Positions 35,001 to 45,422 of a stretch of 64,000 nt of DNA are shown here, piece by piece. A model generated the notes under the pieces. It was not told the origin of the DNA, did not search any database, and worked only from the letters and a program-made list of their open reading frames with translations. The DNA lies in the NCBI RefSeq assembly GCF_014066305.1, contig NW_023501063.1:124001-188000 (forward strand). The letters are read 5' to 3'. How positions within the stretch are numbered: position 1 is the stretch's first letter; every line of letters starts with the position of its first letter. Source of the DNA: Letharia columbiana. Its lineage: Eukaryota; Ascomycota; Lecanoromycetes; Lecanorales; Parmeliaceae. Both the position numbers and the translations under genes were made by a program.

Positions 35001-35198
35001 TCGCGAACTCTTCACAGTGAATGTGAGACAAATGATGTCCCATGGTTTGTATCGGTGGTGTTGAAGGAGGTAAGCCACCCGTGATGTGAGTGTCTTTGTT
35101 TTGCCGCTTCCCGGCGGAGCCAGGATTTGTAAGACATTAGATGGCGAGGTAACTGCATCTTGTTGTGGTTCATTGAGTCCTTGGAGAATAGGATCCAT
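32070..35198 (-). CDS. srs2: Srs2-type UvrD/PcrA-family DNA helicase, 1042 aa
   Basis: Single uninterrupted frame. All superfamily-1A helicase motifs are visible: Q-motif start NEPQQDAV (9-16), Walker A GSGKT (30-34), FTVKSSREM with GTFHSVC (Ia region), DEFQDTN (225-231, Walker B), GDPDQSIYGWR (252-262), DNYRSSG (286-292), TIHAAKGLEW (600-609) and VAMTRA (639-644). The enzyme moves 3' to 5' on single-stranded DNA. In yeasts it strips Rad51 filaments to limit recombination at forks. The long C-terminus (about 690-1042) is disordered-looking. It contains a canonical PCNA-interacting box, QGNLMSFF (843-850), in keeping with the known Srs2-PCNA link. Length and layout fit Srs2 better than bacterial-type or Fbh1 helicases. 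The upstream region carries a duplicated piece of the neighbouring protease gene. Confidence 0.96.
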   Translation of the reverse strand: MDPILQGLNEPQQDAVTSPSNVLQILAPPGSGKTKTLTSRVAYLLQHHRYKPWDIICLTFTVKSSREMKERIAKLLGSDTAKRLVLGTFHSVCRRYLVTYGHLIGLHKGFGIADSSDSTAIIKRIIKRLGLKIDAKKAQSRISSCKSKGLHGPDQQVGKQKGELAQQLPQKKNVEQQEFSIVFEEYQSQLAKSNLLDYDDLLLSCVDLLRQNPTCVSNVEVVLIDEFQDTNVVQFDLMRLFAAKNKRVTTVGDPDQSIYGWRSAEIKNLERMQQQYPGMITIHLKDNYRSSGAVLLAADEVIQQDTSRPAKSLLPTHCPGTMPVLRRLPTAEIEALWIVFELQRMAGLTGRLLAYSDFAILLRTASLSRQVESAMGRAGIPYRMVGGKKFFDRLEVKILLDYLRVVSQPNNNDAISRIINTPARGLGATTVKALLEEAETRKLALWTLLRNSTQNTTRTNLSKAAKQGLGSFVNLILTSRNKILDTSNPDSPKTILGYIIEKLDFQNYLQKSHPDDSEARWANVEELTAQASEFTVCDANEWKEDDDLPNIEGLEQQRGNAAEEALAKFLANVALASELQKEEEDTEGKGALQSQVTISTIHAAKGLEWPVVFVPSAYEGCIPHSRAEDTDEERRLLYVAMTRAQALLYISCPMKNSQREETAMSPFLSTKPVTNLLVSQGPTINSSTVNDIARILRRDSPTQAQISEACETLKSVHDNLWPLTGEEEVKATGARRSKWDSNESSEHPYKRRRMQDSERSVVEGMTACANPPVAGHIGSTTTMQSSSTFSYNTGFISAATQLQHVDEHKKMDTMPNRGAKPSKVRKEEAKLNSKSSFAQGGGQGNLMSFFGMKAGKHGRSTPSDQLAEGTLGNLVAGRNHTSGNVTVTGPTATTNQVLVGRLGPTSRTPNLPLPEALATHRLQPLSNTNRPRPLIHEEEPLRKKPYVFLSSSPPHIEELVEAAENQCEHQSPPKMISRVEDSEVAPRHTDIVPSRTFHTTSIARLQTEVAPRKTLGVRRSMNGWSAGGSHGFSVPKMNGSKR

Positions 35199-35287
35199 GG
35201 CTAATGGGTCATGGTCGATGTGAAAGACGAAGTGGTGTTAATTGTTGATTGACGCGAACGAAGGTGGGGGTCGAATTTAGCGCGGAA

Positions 35288-35560
35288 AGCGCACCTGGGC
35301 ACGTGCCTTTAGCCAAGAGCCAAGCTCACCGAGAAACCTAAAATCGAGCTGAGGTCAGAGAAGAGATCTTGGAATTTGGGAAAAAGCTCTCATGACAATG
35401 AAGTGAAGATGAGATAGAAGAATGGAGCGCAATCATGACACTTCGAAAGGTCTGCTTGGGCATCCTTTAGCAGACTACGCTCGAAAGATCCTGCAGTACC
35501 TCTTCAGGACGATCCTTCCAGGTGACTCGGATGGGTGTCGATTAGAATGGCAGACGCTAC
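35288..35560. pseudogene. Degenerate copy of the 3' end of the ubiquitin-protease gene
   Basis: Shares long stretches with 36364-36595 (for example GAGCCAAGCTCACCGAG and ATAGAAGAATGGAG), at about 85-90 percent by eye. It covers the last codons of the protease gene plus its 3' flank. Small indels break the frame. It lies in the promoter or leader of srs2. Confidence 0.65.
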
Positions 35561-36363
35561 TCTCCCGGGGACTACTTCAAGCCACTTGCGAGGACATCTC
35601 TACTAATTCTCCCATATAAAATAGGAGGTAAAAAATGGAGACGGCTCATGCCTCGCTCCCGGATGCTTTCATCCCATGTTTCTTTCATGTCATCGTCGCT
35701 TTCTACGACCTTCTATCATTGTCGACTCCCTCTCCACCCTCCAAAGCCCAAATTGCCTAGCACAGTAGCCGGGATCTATGTCGCGCCTCCTCTAACAACC
35801 CCCGGTATCGGTCGTTGCAAGCCGATGTTGTCGATAAGAGGAATGGGACACAGAAGGTCCTGCTACCAACACTCTTAAATTTCGTACCGGCATCCTTCCT
35901 CTAAAGTCGCTGAATACCCTGGACAATGCTTCAGAAGTTTTCGGAACGCCCGTCCAAGCCCTTTCCTTAATGCCCCGATGAGATCACCAAAGAAGCGTGA
36001 AGTCTCATCCATGGCGCTCGAACGAGTAGAAAGAGCTAGGATGACGAGACCTACTGCGATTGCGAGTTCTTTCGCAAATACCAGCTACCGTGTCGCGATA
36101 TTTGGGCTCAGCATCAGGCTCTTTGGGACGCTGAAAGTGGAGGATTTTGACCGCTGGGCGAATAATCTGGGAGGACTCGGGCTTAAATGCTCTATGAGGG
36201 TATCACCTCAGAATACTACGAAAGGGATATTTCGACGGTAGGAGATTGAGGCTTCGGAAATATTTTCTCAAAGTCATTACGGGACCAAAAAATTGGTCTT
36301 TGGGCTTAGCGGACTTTCAGGAGGGTGTCAGGCCAATATGTCGTAAAGGGGCAACGTAATCCT
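35561..36363. other. Intergenic between the duplicated pieces, no gene
   Basis: Only short frames without support. It may be older sequence caught between the two copies of the protease 3' end. Confidence 0.45.
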
Positions 36364-36536
36364 CTGGGCACGTGCCTCTAGGCCAAGAGCCAAGCTCACC
36401 GAGGAGCCTAAAATCGAGCTGAGGTCAAGAGAAGAGATCTTGGAATTGGGAAAAAGCCATGACAATGAAGTGAAGACGAGATAGAAGAATGGAGGCGCAA
36501 TCATGACACATCGAAAGGTTGCTTGGTTATCCAGCA

Positions 36537-39500
36537 GACAGCTCAAAGATCATGCAGACCTCTTCAGGACGTACCATGCAGGTGACCGGATGTCCACGTT
36601 TGGATTCCTTTTTGGCGACGTGGTCATCGTCAAAACACCACCATTGACCATCAATCTTCATCCAAGATGTCCAATGGCCACCGGAGAAGCTAGATATTCG
36701 TCAGCCTACTTCAGGAAACAAGGGTAGGCTGGGCTCACTCTATGCCCCTGTGTTTGATGGTACCGATGGCCTCGTACTGAACGTCTTCTACCCCATCCTT
36801 CATCGTCACACCCTCCGAAAGTGGTAGACTGACGGTGTCCGGATTCCGCGTGAAGGTGGCCTCCATCTGGTTCTCACTTCCATGGACCACTACACGATTG
36901 AGGTTGACCAAGACGTAAGGGCTCAAATCTTTGAGCTGCATCCACTTCGAGGCTCTGCTTGTTTCACCACAGCCATTGCAGTGAACGTCGACACTGTCTG
37001 GATTAGAGTACGCATCCAGGCATTCTGTGATGCATACCCTGCTTTCGCGATCAGGCAAGTTTTTAGTGCTAGGCATACTTGTGGTGAAGGCAAACTTCTT
37101 CTCAACACAGGAGTCCCAAGCATGGCCACAGGACCGGCACTGGACCTTGCTCAAAGTTAGCGCAGCCGTTGAACAAAGCGAGAATATTTACTTACCTTTG
37201 TGATGGCCTCGAGGCCGAAGAGCTCTTGTACCAGAGAGGGGGCCTCGAAGTTTTCGGTTCGCCCGTCCACTTCTTCGATGTCGAGATGATCAAGGAGCTT
37301 CTCGAAGTACTCCATACACTCTTGTTGATCTTCTCCATCGTATCGCTCCCCTTTGTCGTTCGCCAAAAGGACTCCACATGCCTGCCTAAACACGTATGAA
37401 GACGGTGCCTCTGCCAATGGGTCCGGGTCCAGCATCTCGTTGAGCAGGACTCCGAGGTAAGCGCCCAAGCAACTAATCACACTGTTAGAGGGGCAGAGTG
37501 GCAATGGAACATTTTACTCACATCTTCGACTTGTTCCTCTCGAGGAGTACCCTCAGTTTCCCCTTCGCCTTTGACTTATATTTATTTTTATTGTCACCGC
37601 CCTGCCAGTTCGCTGCATTGAGAGCAACATACTCCGCTATTTCCGGGATTACTTGGTTGGCCAAACCCCGATAGTGGTCGGCCATCCTAGGAATGTTGGC
37701 GATTGCCTGCAACACGGAGTTGATGTAGCAGGCCATTGCTCCGTTATATATGCCCCGAGGTTCCGCTCCTCTAGCTCCTGAATCTTCTTTCTTGGCATTT
37801 GGGTTAGCATACCCAACAACAGAGGGTTTGGCATCCTTACGAGACTCAGTGTTCTTGTCCTTGTTCGATGAGGTTTTCTTGCCCTCCTTGGCAAGTGTCC
37901 GGTTCGCTGACGATGTGTGATCGGAAATACCAGCGGAAGGTGACTTCTTCCCCGAGTTCTGATGTGTTGTTTCGGTCTTTGAGTTATCGACCGAGTTCCC
38001 CGCCTTGCGTGCATGGCTCTGAAGCTTCTGAGTCTGGTTTTTTCGTACCTTGGCCACTGGAGTTGACTCTGGCTCGGCGATCTCCTTGACAGATGGCTCT
38101 GCCTTCCCCCGGGCATGTTCTTTGCCATGCGTTGCGCTTCCGTCACCTTCCCTAAGCTTCTTGTGCGTGTTGCCCTCCTCGAATGTTGTGTCCTTCTTCC
38201 TCTTCAATGACTTCTCAGTCCCCTCTGTGGAAGCATTATGGCCCTTGTGGCTCACTGGCGGGATCTGAGGGGAGACCTTGACGGACTGCTTCTCCAACCC
38301 GTTTTCTATAAGCTCCCCATCAGACTTGGGCAATGGAGCTGCTTTAGCGACCTGCTCTGCCGAGGGAGACTCATTATCGAACCCCGTCTGTATTCTCGTC
38401 CTAGAGATCCCCTTGCGACTTGCGGTTGTCTCTTTGGGACCAATGCCCCTTTGCGGTGTGGCTCCCGATGTGGGCAACTTCCCTAGTTCTTCGTTCCGGG
38501 ACGTCTTGATGACAGCGGTGTTCTTCGCAACGGGACCTTTCCCATCCTTCTTGTGCGACTTTGGCGGTGTTGGTGATTTTGGTTTCTTCACCGCCGGTGT
38601 TGCCTTAGTGGGGGCAGTTTGCACAACACGTCGCGTCTGGACGGCAGTCGGTGGGACTACGGTTCTTACAATCTCTGTCGTATGAACAGCACGCTTTATA
38701 AAAGTTAGCCATAGATAACCCACGGTGCAGACAGTACTTACACCAGCACTTGCTTTGACTTTTGAGTCCTTGGGGTAAAGAGAGTCGAAGAAGTTCGCAG
38801 TTGAGGCTGCTTCGGCTGATGACGGTGCTTCTGGCATTGCCTGTCCAGCCTTTGAACTTTGTGCAAGCACGGGATTCGATGACAGGGGGGAATTTGATGA
38901 CGGAAGGGCATTCAGTTTCTGCTTCTTAGTAGCGCTCTCGTTCAAGTTATTCTCAGCACCTCTCTTTCTTCCCAAAGTTGAATGGACATCTAGCTCCATT
39001 GCGTCATTTCTCCGAGCTTTCTGCTGCGTCACCGACTTGGTCTTTAGGATCGTGCTTGGGCGTGATTCTGGTGCCTGTCTGGCGGTACCCTGGTAACGTT
39101 GCCCAGGAGCCCGAGGTACCCAAGTACTAGTGTTTGCCTTCTTAGGCGCCGGAGCGTCGTCGTGGCCATTGGCTTTACGCTTCGATGAAGAACCGTCTAT
39201 AGGGTCATTGTAGACAGCCATCTACCAGATGTTATTCGACGAGACAGTTAGACTTAATCGGTGAAAGAAATGATTACCTTGCTCTGATTGGTTTTTTTAT
39301 TTATACTCTCCGTCGTGTGGCCCTTCGCGAATTTGACGGAGGGTGGGACAGCCGGAGTGTTTGGGACGTCCAGAGCCGGCGAGGTGGTGTTGATCTTGTG
39401 ACCGTTAGCATATTTCAGGTAGTGGTTATTTGGTTCAACTACATACTTCAAGACTAACACTTCCAGGATTCTCCGCTCGGATCCGCCTCGCCTCCGCGGA

Positions 39501-39578
39501 TGCGTGGGCCAATGCAAGTTGTTTTGCAACTCTGGCTTTCGTTTCCGCCATTCTTCGGTACTCGCTTCGGCTATACAT
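36537..39578 (-). CDS. Ubiquitin-specific protease (peptidase C19), 912 aa
   Basis: Seven exons (39578-39447, 39394-39278, 39221-38742, 38693-37522, 37473-37196, 37145-36739, 36689-36537) with introns of 48-56 nt close in frame to 912 aa. Residues 1-490 or so are disordered, Lys/Ser/Pro-rich. The catalytic part then shows the Cys box (GIYNGAMACYINSVLQ), the QQECMEYFEKLLDHL segment, a zinc-type CRSCGHAW / CNGCGE pair, and the His box rebuilt by the last splice (HRGIDFSGGHW, then WMKIDG and WWCFDDDHV). The Cys box departs from the usual GNTCYMNS, but Cys, His and Asp are all present, so activity is expected. It removes ubiquitin from substrates. The target is unknown and I cannot name the orthologue. 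The long N-terminus suggests nuclear binding, but that is inference. Confidence 0.9.
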
Positions 39579-40357
39579 GTTGAGCGGTGCTGGATCAAAT
39601 AAGTCACGTTCAGGTGTTGAAAGAAGATATGTGTAATGAGAGAGTCTGCGAAGTTAGTCTGGCAAGGCTGGATGGCGGTAGACAGAGTAAGTCTTGTGAC
39701 GAACTTGTGACAGGATAGGGAAAAGGAAGACGGTTGTGGGTTGTTGTCGACGATGACTTAATGTAAGTCTGTCGATGTTGTGTAGATGTCGTGAGGAAGA
39801 GGAAGACTTGGTGAGGAAGTGTCGAGTGGAGTAGAAGTTGACGGAAGTATCGAGAGCTAGGAGCAGTACACGTTCCCGGTGTGTTGTGCAAAGGCAGGTA
39901 GGTGCAGTGCTCTTCGTGTGAGAGAGAGAATGCTGACAATACTTTGCAGTGACGTGGGAAGGTTGAAGGCAGATGGTGGACGATGATTGGTTGAGAAGAT
40001 GAGTGATGTAAGTAATAAGGAACTCGAAGACGCTGCGGCACTTCGGCTGTGTCTACGAAATTGAGGAGGTTGGAAATTCCCTTAGCGCCCGCATTTGTGG
40101 TGTTGAGTCTACGGCTGTGTTGACAGAAAGTTCGCTGTCGTCATGATAGCGATCCGTTGTGCCGCATTCACTGGTCCCCATGCTTCTTGTTTGTCTGGCT
40201 GCTTGAGCTCTTTGTTGGTCAACGTTTGATTTGTGCTCAAAATGCTCTTATCATAAAGAGCTATTATGACTTTTTCCAAGGACCGCCACGGTGCGTAGAG
40301 TCCTTGATACTCTAGTAGATCACCACATCCGTCATATCATCAACGTCAGCATCTACA
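39579..40357. promoter_or_regulatory. Divergent upstream region of protease and GNAT genes
   Basis: About 780 bp between two outward-reading starts. It must hold both promoters and leaders. No named site is recognised. Confidence 0.4.
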
Positions 40358-40978
40358 ATGGCTAGAATACGCCGTTCGAACCACAGCATCGAGCACCAAA
40401 GCACCAAGGGCCATAGCACTGAAAGCGAAACAATCAAAACCCTACGGCTCCAGCTACGCGAAGCCCGCAAGAGTGATCTCGCCGACTTCCACGAAATGCT
40501 CAGCAGCGGCGACGTAATGCGATACTGGGCTTGGCCCACCCATACCTCCATCGACGAGACAAAATCGTACCTCAACGACATGATCGCATCGACTACAAAC
40601 GGAGATATGGAATTTGCCATCGTGCTCCCTGCTCCTATGCCTGTCGACCGTTTTTCCACCGCTGTCAGTAAAGACAAAGTCATAGGCACAGCAGGAATCT
40701 GGGACGAAGCAACAGGTGAAATTGAACTCATGCTCCACCGCGATTCTTGGGGCCAGGGTTACATGAGCGAAGTATTGACGACGCTCATACCTAGATTCTG
40801 GCAAAAGGGGTTGCAAAAAGTCATTGCGGATGTGGATCCGAGAAACAAGGGTAGTATTAAATTGCTGAATAGGTTTGGCTTCGTGGAAACGCGTAGGGAG
40901 AAGAATACTTTCGAGACTGATATTGGGTGGTGCGATAGTGTTTTTCTGGAGTTGTGGAGACCCGAGAGAGGTGTTTGA
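40358..40978 (+). CDS. GNAT-family N-acetyltransferase (RimJ/RimL type), 206 aa
   Basis: Single exon. A basic N-terminal extension (MARIRRSNHS...) precedes a GNAT fold of the Acetyltransf_3 type: LQLREARKSDLADF with the following MRYWAWPTHTSID, then the strand GTAGIWDEATGEIEL, the acetyl-CoA loop RDSWGQGYMSEV (Q/R-x-x-G-x-G/A-like, residues 128-138), and ADVDPRNKGSIKLLNRFGFVE near the end. Enzymes of this type acetylate N-terminal amino groups of proteins or small amines. The substrate here is unknown. The usual family length is 170-200, so the gene is complete. Its 3' half plus about 190 bp of flank is repeated just downstream as a broken copy. Confidence 0.93.
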   Translation: MARIRRSNHSIEHQSTKGHSTESETIKTLRLQLREARKSDLADFHEMLSSGDVMRYWAWPTHTSIDETKSYLNDMIASTTNGDMEFAIVLPAPMPVDRFSTAVSKDKVIGTAGIWDEATGEIELMLHRDSWGQGYMSEVLTTLIPRFWQKGLQKVIADVDPRNKGSIKLLNRFGFVETRREKNTFETDIGWCDSVFLELWRPERGV

Positions 40979-41164
40979 AAGCTCCTCGAGACAGATGGTG
41001 AGAATGTTGCGGTTGACGAGAAAGGCCTCAGGAGAAACATCGCCTGGACATCGGCTAGCTCGGAGCAAGGCTTTCATGCGAGAGTTGACCGTTGACCACA
41101 TGACATACCATTAGACTTTACGAGCAGACAACGAAGATCCTTGAGAAGGGTCAAGAGGTAGAAT

Positions 41165-41290
41165 CATACCCCAAGCAATTAATCCTTACCGAATCATACC
41201 CCAAATTTTGGTGTAGGGGTATGATTCAGTAATTAGGGGTATGATTCGGTAAGGATTCATAGTTTCGGGGTATGATTCGGTAATTAGCCC
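41165..41290. repeat. Palindromic block between two GNAT copies
   Basis: Five copies of GAATCATACCCC or its reverse complement in 126 bp (near 41161, 41191, 41217, 41237, 41268), two forward and three reverse. A perfect inverted pair of about 22 bp, AATCCTTACCGAATCATACCCC (41181-41202, shown split here for reference) and its complement at 41237-41258, could form a hairpin. Confidence 0.85.
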
Positions 41291-41757
41291 AATCTGGGAC
41301 GAAGCAACAGGTGAAATTGAACTCATGCTCCACCGCGATTATTGGGGTCAGGGCTACATGAGCGAAGTATTGACGACGCTCATACCTAGATTCTGGCAAA
41401 AGGGGTTGCAAAAAGTCATTGCGGATGTGGATCCGAGAAACAACGGGTAGTATAAAATTGCTGAATAGGTTTGGCTTCGTGGAAACGCGTAGGGAGAAGA
41501 ATACTTTCGAGACTGATATTGGGTGGTGCGATAGTGTTTTTCTGGAGTTGTGGAGACCGAGGAGGGTTTGAAAGCTCCTCGAGACAGATGGTGAGAATGT
41601 TGCGGTTGACGAGAAAGGCTCAGGAGAAACATCGCCTGGACATCGGCTAGCTCGGAGCAAGGCTTTCATGCGAGAGTTGACCGTTGACCACATGACATAC
41701 CAATAGACTTTACGAGCAGACAACGAAGATCCTTGAGAAGGGTCAAGAGGTAGAATA
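41291..41757 (+). pseudogene. Tandem, frameshifted copy of GNAT gene 3' half
   Basis: Repeats 40696-41164 with an offset near 595 bp. It starts mid-gene at AATCTGGGACGAAGC, has no start codon or N-terminal half, and carries an indel at the DPRN(K/N)G position that creates an early TAG. A further indel lies at the former stop. Substitutions are few, so the duplication is fairly recent. Confidence 0.88.
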
Positions 41758-42003
41758 GATTTGCTTTCCTTTCAACATCCGCTCCCCCAATTTCTCGGTG
41801 ATGTTTAGATGTGGCGGCTATGATTAAGACGCTACACGCGCTAATTGAGGTGATCAAAGTCTGAAGGCCTTTCCTTGTCACTTCCTTTCATATTCTCTAA
41901 ATACACATACCCCTCCTTGAACATAGATGAATGAGCCCGAGTCAATGCCAACGAACATCCTCAGAGCCGATCTTCATCTATCAGTAGCCGAGCGGATAGT
42001 ATC

Positions 42004-42484
42004 ATGATGGCAACATTTTCCAGTCTTCCAAACGAGCTTCTTGTTGAGATATGGCGCCATGTACTGCGGCCAAAAGACATCAAGAGCTTTGACTCTGACG
42101 TGAAAGCAAATCCATGTTCTGTCCAGCCCATTCCTGCTGGAGCATCGCGAGCAGAAGCGCCAGTTCTCAACTTTTGATAACGGGGGTCGAGAGTCGAACA
42201 TATCCGCAGCAGGCTTGCTCAAAGGTATCACGACAAGTCCTCGGGTTGCGCTCTACGTGGAGGACTTTGCCATCACTAGCTGGCGTGACCGTTGGGAGAA
42301 TGAAGAAAAGGCAGTCAACACGCCCATGGCATTCGATCCACAAGCTGAGGAGGAGGGGCGTCGCTACCGCCACACACCTTACGCGGAAGAAGACTTGAAA
42401 CTTTTGGAACGAGCGGCGAAGAGGGTTGAGCCCGTTGTCGGCGACGTCGAGTCTCTTGTCGAGGGAATCAAAAGGTGGAAGTGA
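42004..42484 (+). pseudogene. F-box protein remnant
   Basis: The first frame (ATG at 42004 or 42007) reads SSLPNELLVEIWRHVLRPKDIKSF, quoted in part, a clear F-box N-terminal half. After about 42090 coding sense moves to the next frame: HVLSSPFLLEHREQKRQF, STFDNGGRESN, SPRVALYVEDFAITSW, ending at 42484. This is the normal continuation of fungal F-box proteins. The step needs a one-base frame change, and the new frame also meets a TGA just before it. No intron fits. I therefore read it as a pseudogene or the site of sequencing error. An active gene would recruit substrates to an SCF ubiquitin ligase. Confidence 0.6.
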
Positions 42485-43901
42485 AGATCCTATCATTGCG
42501 CTGTACGTGATGAATTCTAGATTCCCCGTTCTGCTGTCGTACGAGTCGCCAGACCTGTCTAAAGAGTCCTCCGCTCCTGAGACATGTCTCCGGCTCAGTC
42601 ATCCCTCCCGAAAGGGTACGCTGAATCCGAAATCCGCCTGACTCCTGCTCCCTCACCAACCTCAACTCCCTTACGCTTGAGAATAGATTGCATGAAATGA
42701 AAAGCCTTCCCAACCATCACTTCCCAACTCCCCATCGCAGTACAAAGACCCCCCCAACCCCAACCCTCCCAACAATCTCAGAATCCACTCAAACTCCCCC
42801 TTTAGCAGCAGTAGGAAGGCGCCACATCCAGCCCAACGCCGGGTACAGTAGACGACCTTAGCAGAGGCGTAGGTGCGCAGCGTTCGTAGGCACACGGACG
42901 CACGCGACAGTTCGACGAAAGCGACGGTGGGGAGGAGGGGTGCCGGAACCGAGGACTATGTCTGGTCCTTGCCGGTCTCCGTAATAAAAAACCATTTCCG
43001 ACATTCGGGAGGACTCACTCGGTCGGTCGGTCGGTGGGTTTGGTTTGGGCTGGATGTAGATACGGTAGGCAAGTGCGACGGTTGAGTAAGGCGAATGAGT
43101 GGAACGCTGACGGGGCGAGGCGAGGATCGTAAATGTGGGACTTGTTGATCGGTGGTGATGGACGCGATGCGGAGGAGATGGTTGGGTTCGGCAAGGCTCG
43201 GTACCGTATTTGTGGTTTTCGGGCTTGGATAGGGAGGCTTACGCGTTGTCGACGGATTGGGCCCTGGCTGGGGCTTTGCGGCAGGTAAGGTGGGCTAAGC
43301 GAAATGCTTTCTTTGCGTGGGTCCCTGATCGCGGGGTGAGATGAGAGCGAAAGGGTCTGACGATATTGCAGAAGGGTTGATCTTTGGATGGGGTTGATAC
43401 TCGTACTAGTACACGGGACAAGGTGCATGTTGAGAAAAAGAAAAGACCGTCTGGAAGTATAATATGAAGTTTCATTAATAAATACCATATACACATCTCA
43501 TCCGTGCTCATGGCATCAAGCCACTTTGAATATCCCAACAATTATACGCCTCATATTACCATGCCCGATATCGTAAAGAACGCCGGACCGGTCGATGCCG
43601 GACATCCGAAACCCCTTGCAGCAGAACGGTGGGCCGACGGATATCATGTATACAAAGCAAGTCAAACCGAATGGCAGTGGCAGATGGTAAATATCCAGAA
43701 CGCCGTCGCTGTGCAGCAAGTAACGCCGACTCCATGCTCGAAGTACTTCAATCCCAAGCGAGTATTTCACGTGGCTAGTGCGCTTCGTGTTGCATATGCA
43801 GGAACGGAATCCCACAGGAACGTCCTGCGCGGTCAGATCCATGGACTGGCGTAATCTCCATGTTCAATATCGAGCTGAAAGCTGGAGAGGTTGCCGTAGA
43901 T
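42485..43901. other. Intergenic, no confident gene
   Basis: Frames on both strands lack domain signal. A plus-strand frame at 43510-43854 (containing KPLAAERWADGYHVYK) looks mildly coding but has no start context or partner exon. Confidence 0.4.
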
Positions 43902-45422
43902 TCAGTGATCTTCTCTTGGTGGTCGATCTCGTCCAGTATCGTCCCCGCCATTCTCTCCTCTCGCCTCTCTCCAGGCCTGAGCTCCACTCCTCCTTGCTGC
44001 CTGCTCGGGAACCTTGATCTCTTCGCCGCCTCCATTTCGACCCGTTGGTAACATCTTGCCGATTTCCGCGGCAAGTGCTTGTACGACAAATCCCCGCAGC
44101 TCCCTCTCTTCTCTTTCGTCTTCAATGAGGAGTCGCTTCCGCTCGTCTTTAAGCATGGTCTCCCGTCGCATCCGTTTGATTTCGTTGGTGATGAACATGA
44201 GGACTTCCTCGGGACATCTATTGCGCTCTACTCCGTGACTTGCGGCGTTGCGCACGTAGCGACGAGTCACGTCTGTAGCCCCGTCGATGGAGAAGGCAAT
44301 GCAGTAAGACATCTTCTTGCCCCAGCCTGATGACCGCAATCAGCCTTGGCTCGACCAATTGCACAACGGAAGACGACTCACCTTCTGAGTACAGCCGAGG
44401 GTTATCCCAAGCTTCCTCGCAAGCATCGACATGGATCCATCGCCTCTGCTGCTCCGAGTACACCTCTGTCCATACATGGTCTTCAGCATTCCACACCCAC
44501 CTCACTCGACCTCCGACAGCACGGCAGAGCATGCTGAAGCAGTTGGCCCATTCCCCGCACCGCCCTCTTCTTGATTGCAGCAGCGCCCACACATCACCAT
44601 ATCGAGGAAACCTTTCCAGCGCATTGCAGTCGGTACTCGAACAGCGATATGACTCCACCTTGGCGGCGCCCCGGGCAGCTTCGTCAGGCGTGGGAGGGGC
44701 GAACCCATTCGCAAGTGTAGGTGATCCGCAGACGGTACATGGAGGGTTGTTGACGAATTGGAAGAAGCTGCGCTTGAACCATCTGAAATGAACAGGTCAG
44801 ATCGTGCACTGGTAGAGGGTATGGAGTGACCTTACTTTAAAAGAGCTCGGATAACGCAGTCTTGGTACCCCCATTGCGGCTTTGCGTTAGGACCAGTGCT
44901 GGCTGCTTCAGCTTGCAGCAATTGACTCTCGTCTTCTGCTTCGCTATAGATTCGATCTAAGGGTATGACCGCCAATGCCTCGTCCAGCAGGCCTGGGTTT
45001 TCGTACTTAGTAGGGTTGACTGAAAGTGTGATGAGTAGGTTGCGGAACTTCAGTGAAGCTGGGTCCTGGGGTGGCGAGGCCATCTTGGGGAGATTTCGTA
45101 ATGATGGATACGATGGTGGAATATGCGGGCTATCTGAGGGACGTCGGGGCGCATGCTGTGAGGGCGGTCGTGATGATGTAGAGGCTTGTCTTCCAGGTCC
45201 TGGTGAGCCAGCCCGTGATCGCGATTGTGCAGTGAGAGTATTCAACCGCTGTGTCCTCAGAAGTTGTTCGAATTGGTGGGTTAGATCTTTCGCATTGAAG
45301 GCTCTTTGTGGTTGAGGTTGAGGTTGAGCTTGCGGTTGCGATTGTGGTTGGGATCTTTGCGATCTTCGTGGAGGAGGTGGGGGTGGTGGAAGCCTGCGTG
45401 GAGGGCCATTCGAGTCACCCAT
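43902..45422 (-). CDS. png1: Peptide:N-glycanase (PNGase), 470 aa
   Basis: Three exons (45422-44836, 44782-44382, 44326-43902) with introns of 53 and 55 nt close to 470 aa. Residues 1-100 are Pro/Gln-rich (a SQPQ/AQPQ run), disordered. The transglutaminase-like core follows: four zinc cysteines (CTVC at 211 and 214, C243, C248), catalytic Cys271 in [12 protein letters not shown], His298 in DHVWTEVYS and Asp315 in [12 protein letters not shown]. The C-terminus is charged and ends with the family's [19 protein letters not shown]. The enzyme cuts N-glycans from misfolded glycoproteins in the cytosol before proteasome degradation. All triad residues are present, which is worth noting because some filamentous fungi (for example Neurospora) carry forms with a changed triad. 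The Pro/Gln-rich extension is longer than in yeast. Confidence 0.94.

Noticed and set aside
39610..40041. His/Ser/Thr-rich minus-strand frame upstream of the protease gene
   Set aside because: Pyrimidine-rich leader-type sequence with no domain; the protease start at 39578 is well supported.
43775..44125. Minus-strand frame overlapping the end of png1
   Set aside because: The png1 frame continues with the family's own C-terminal sequence to 43902; the other frame is its shadow.
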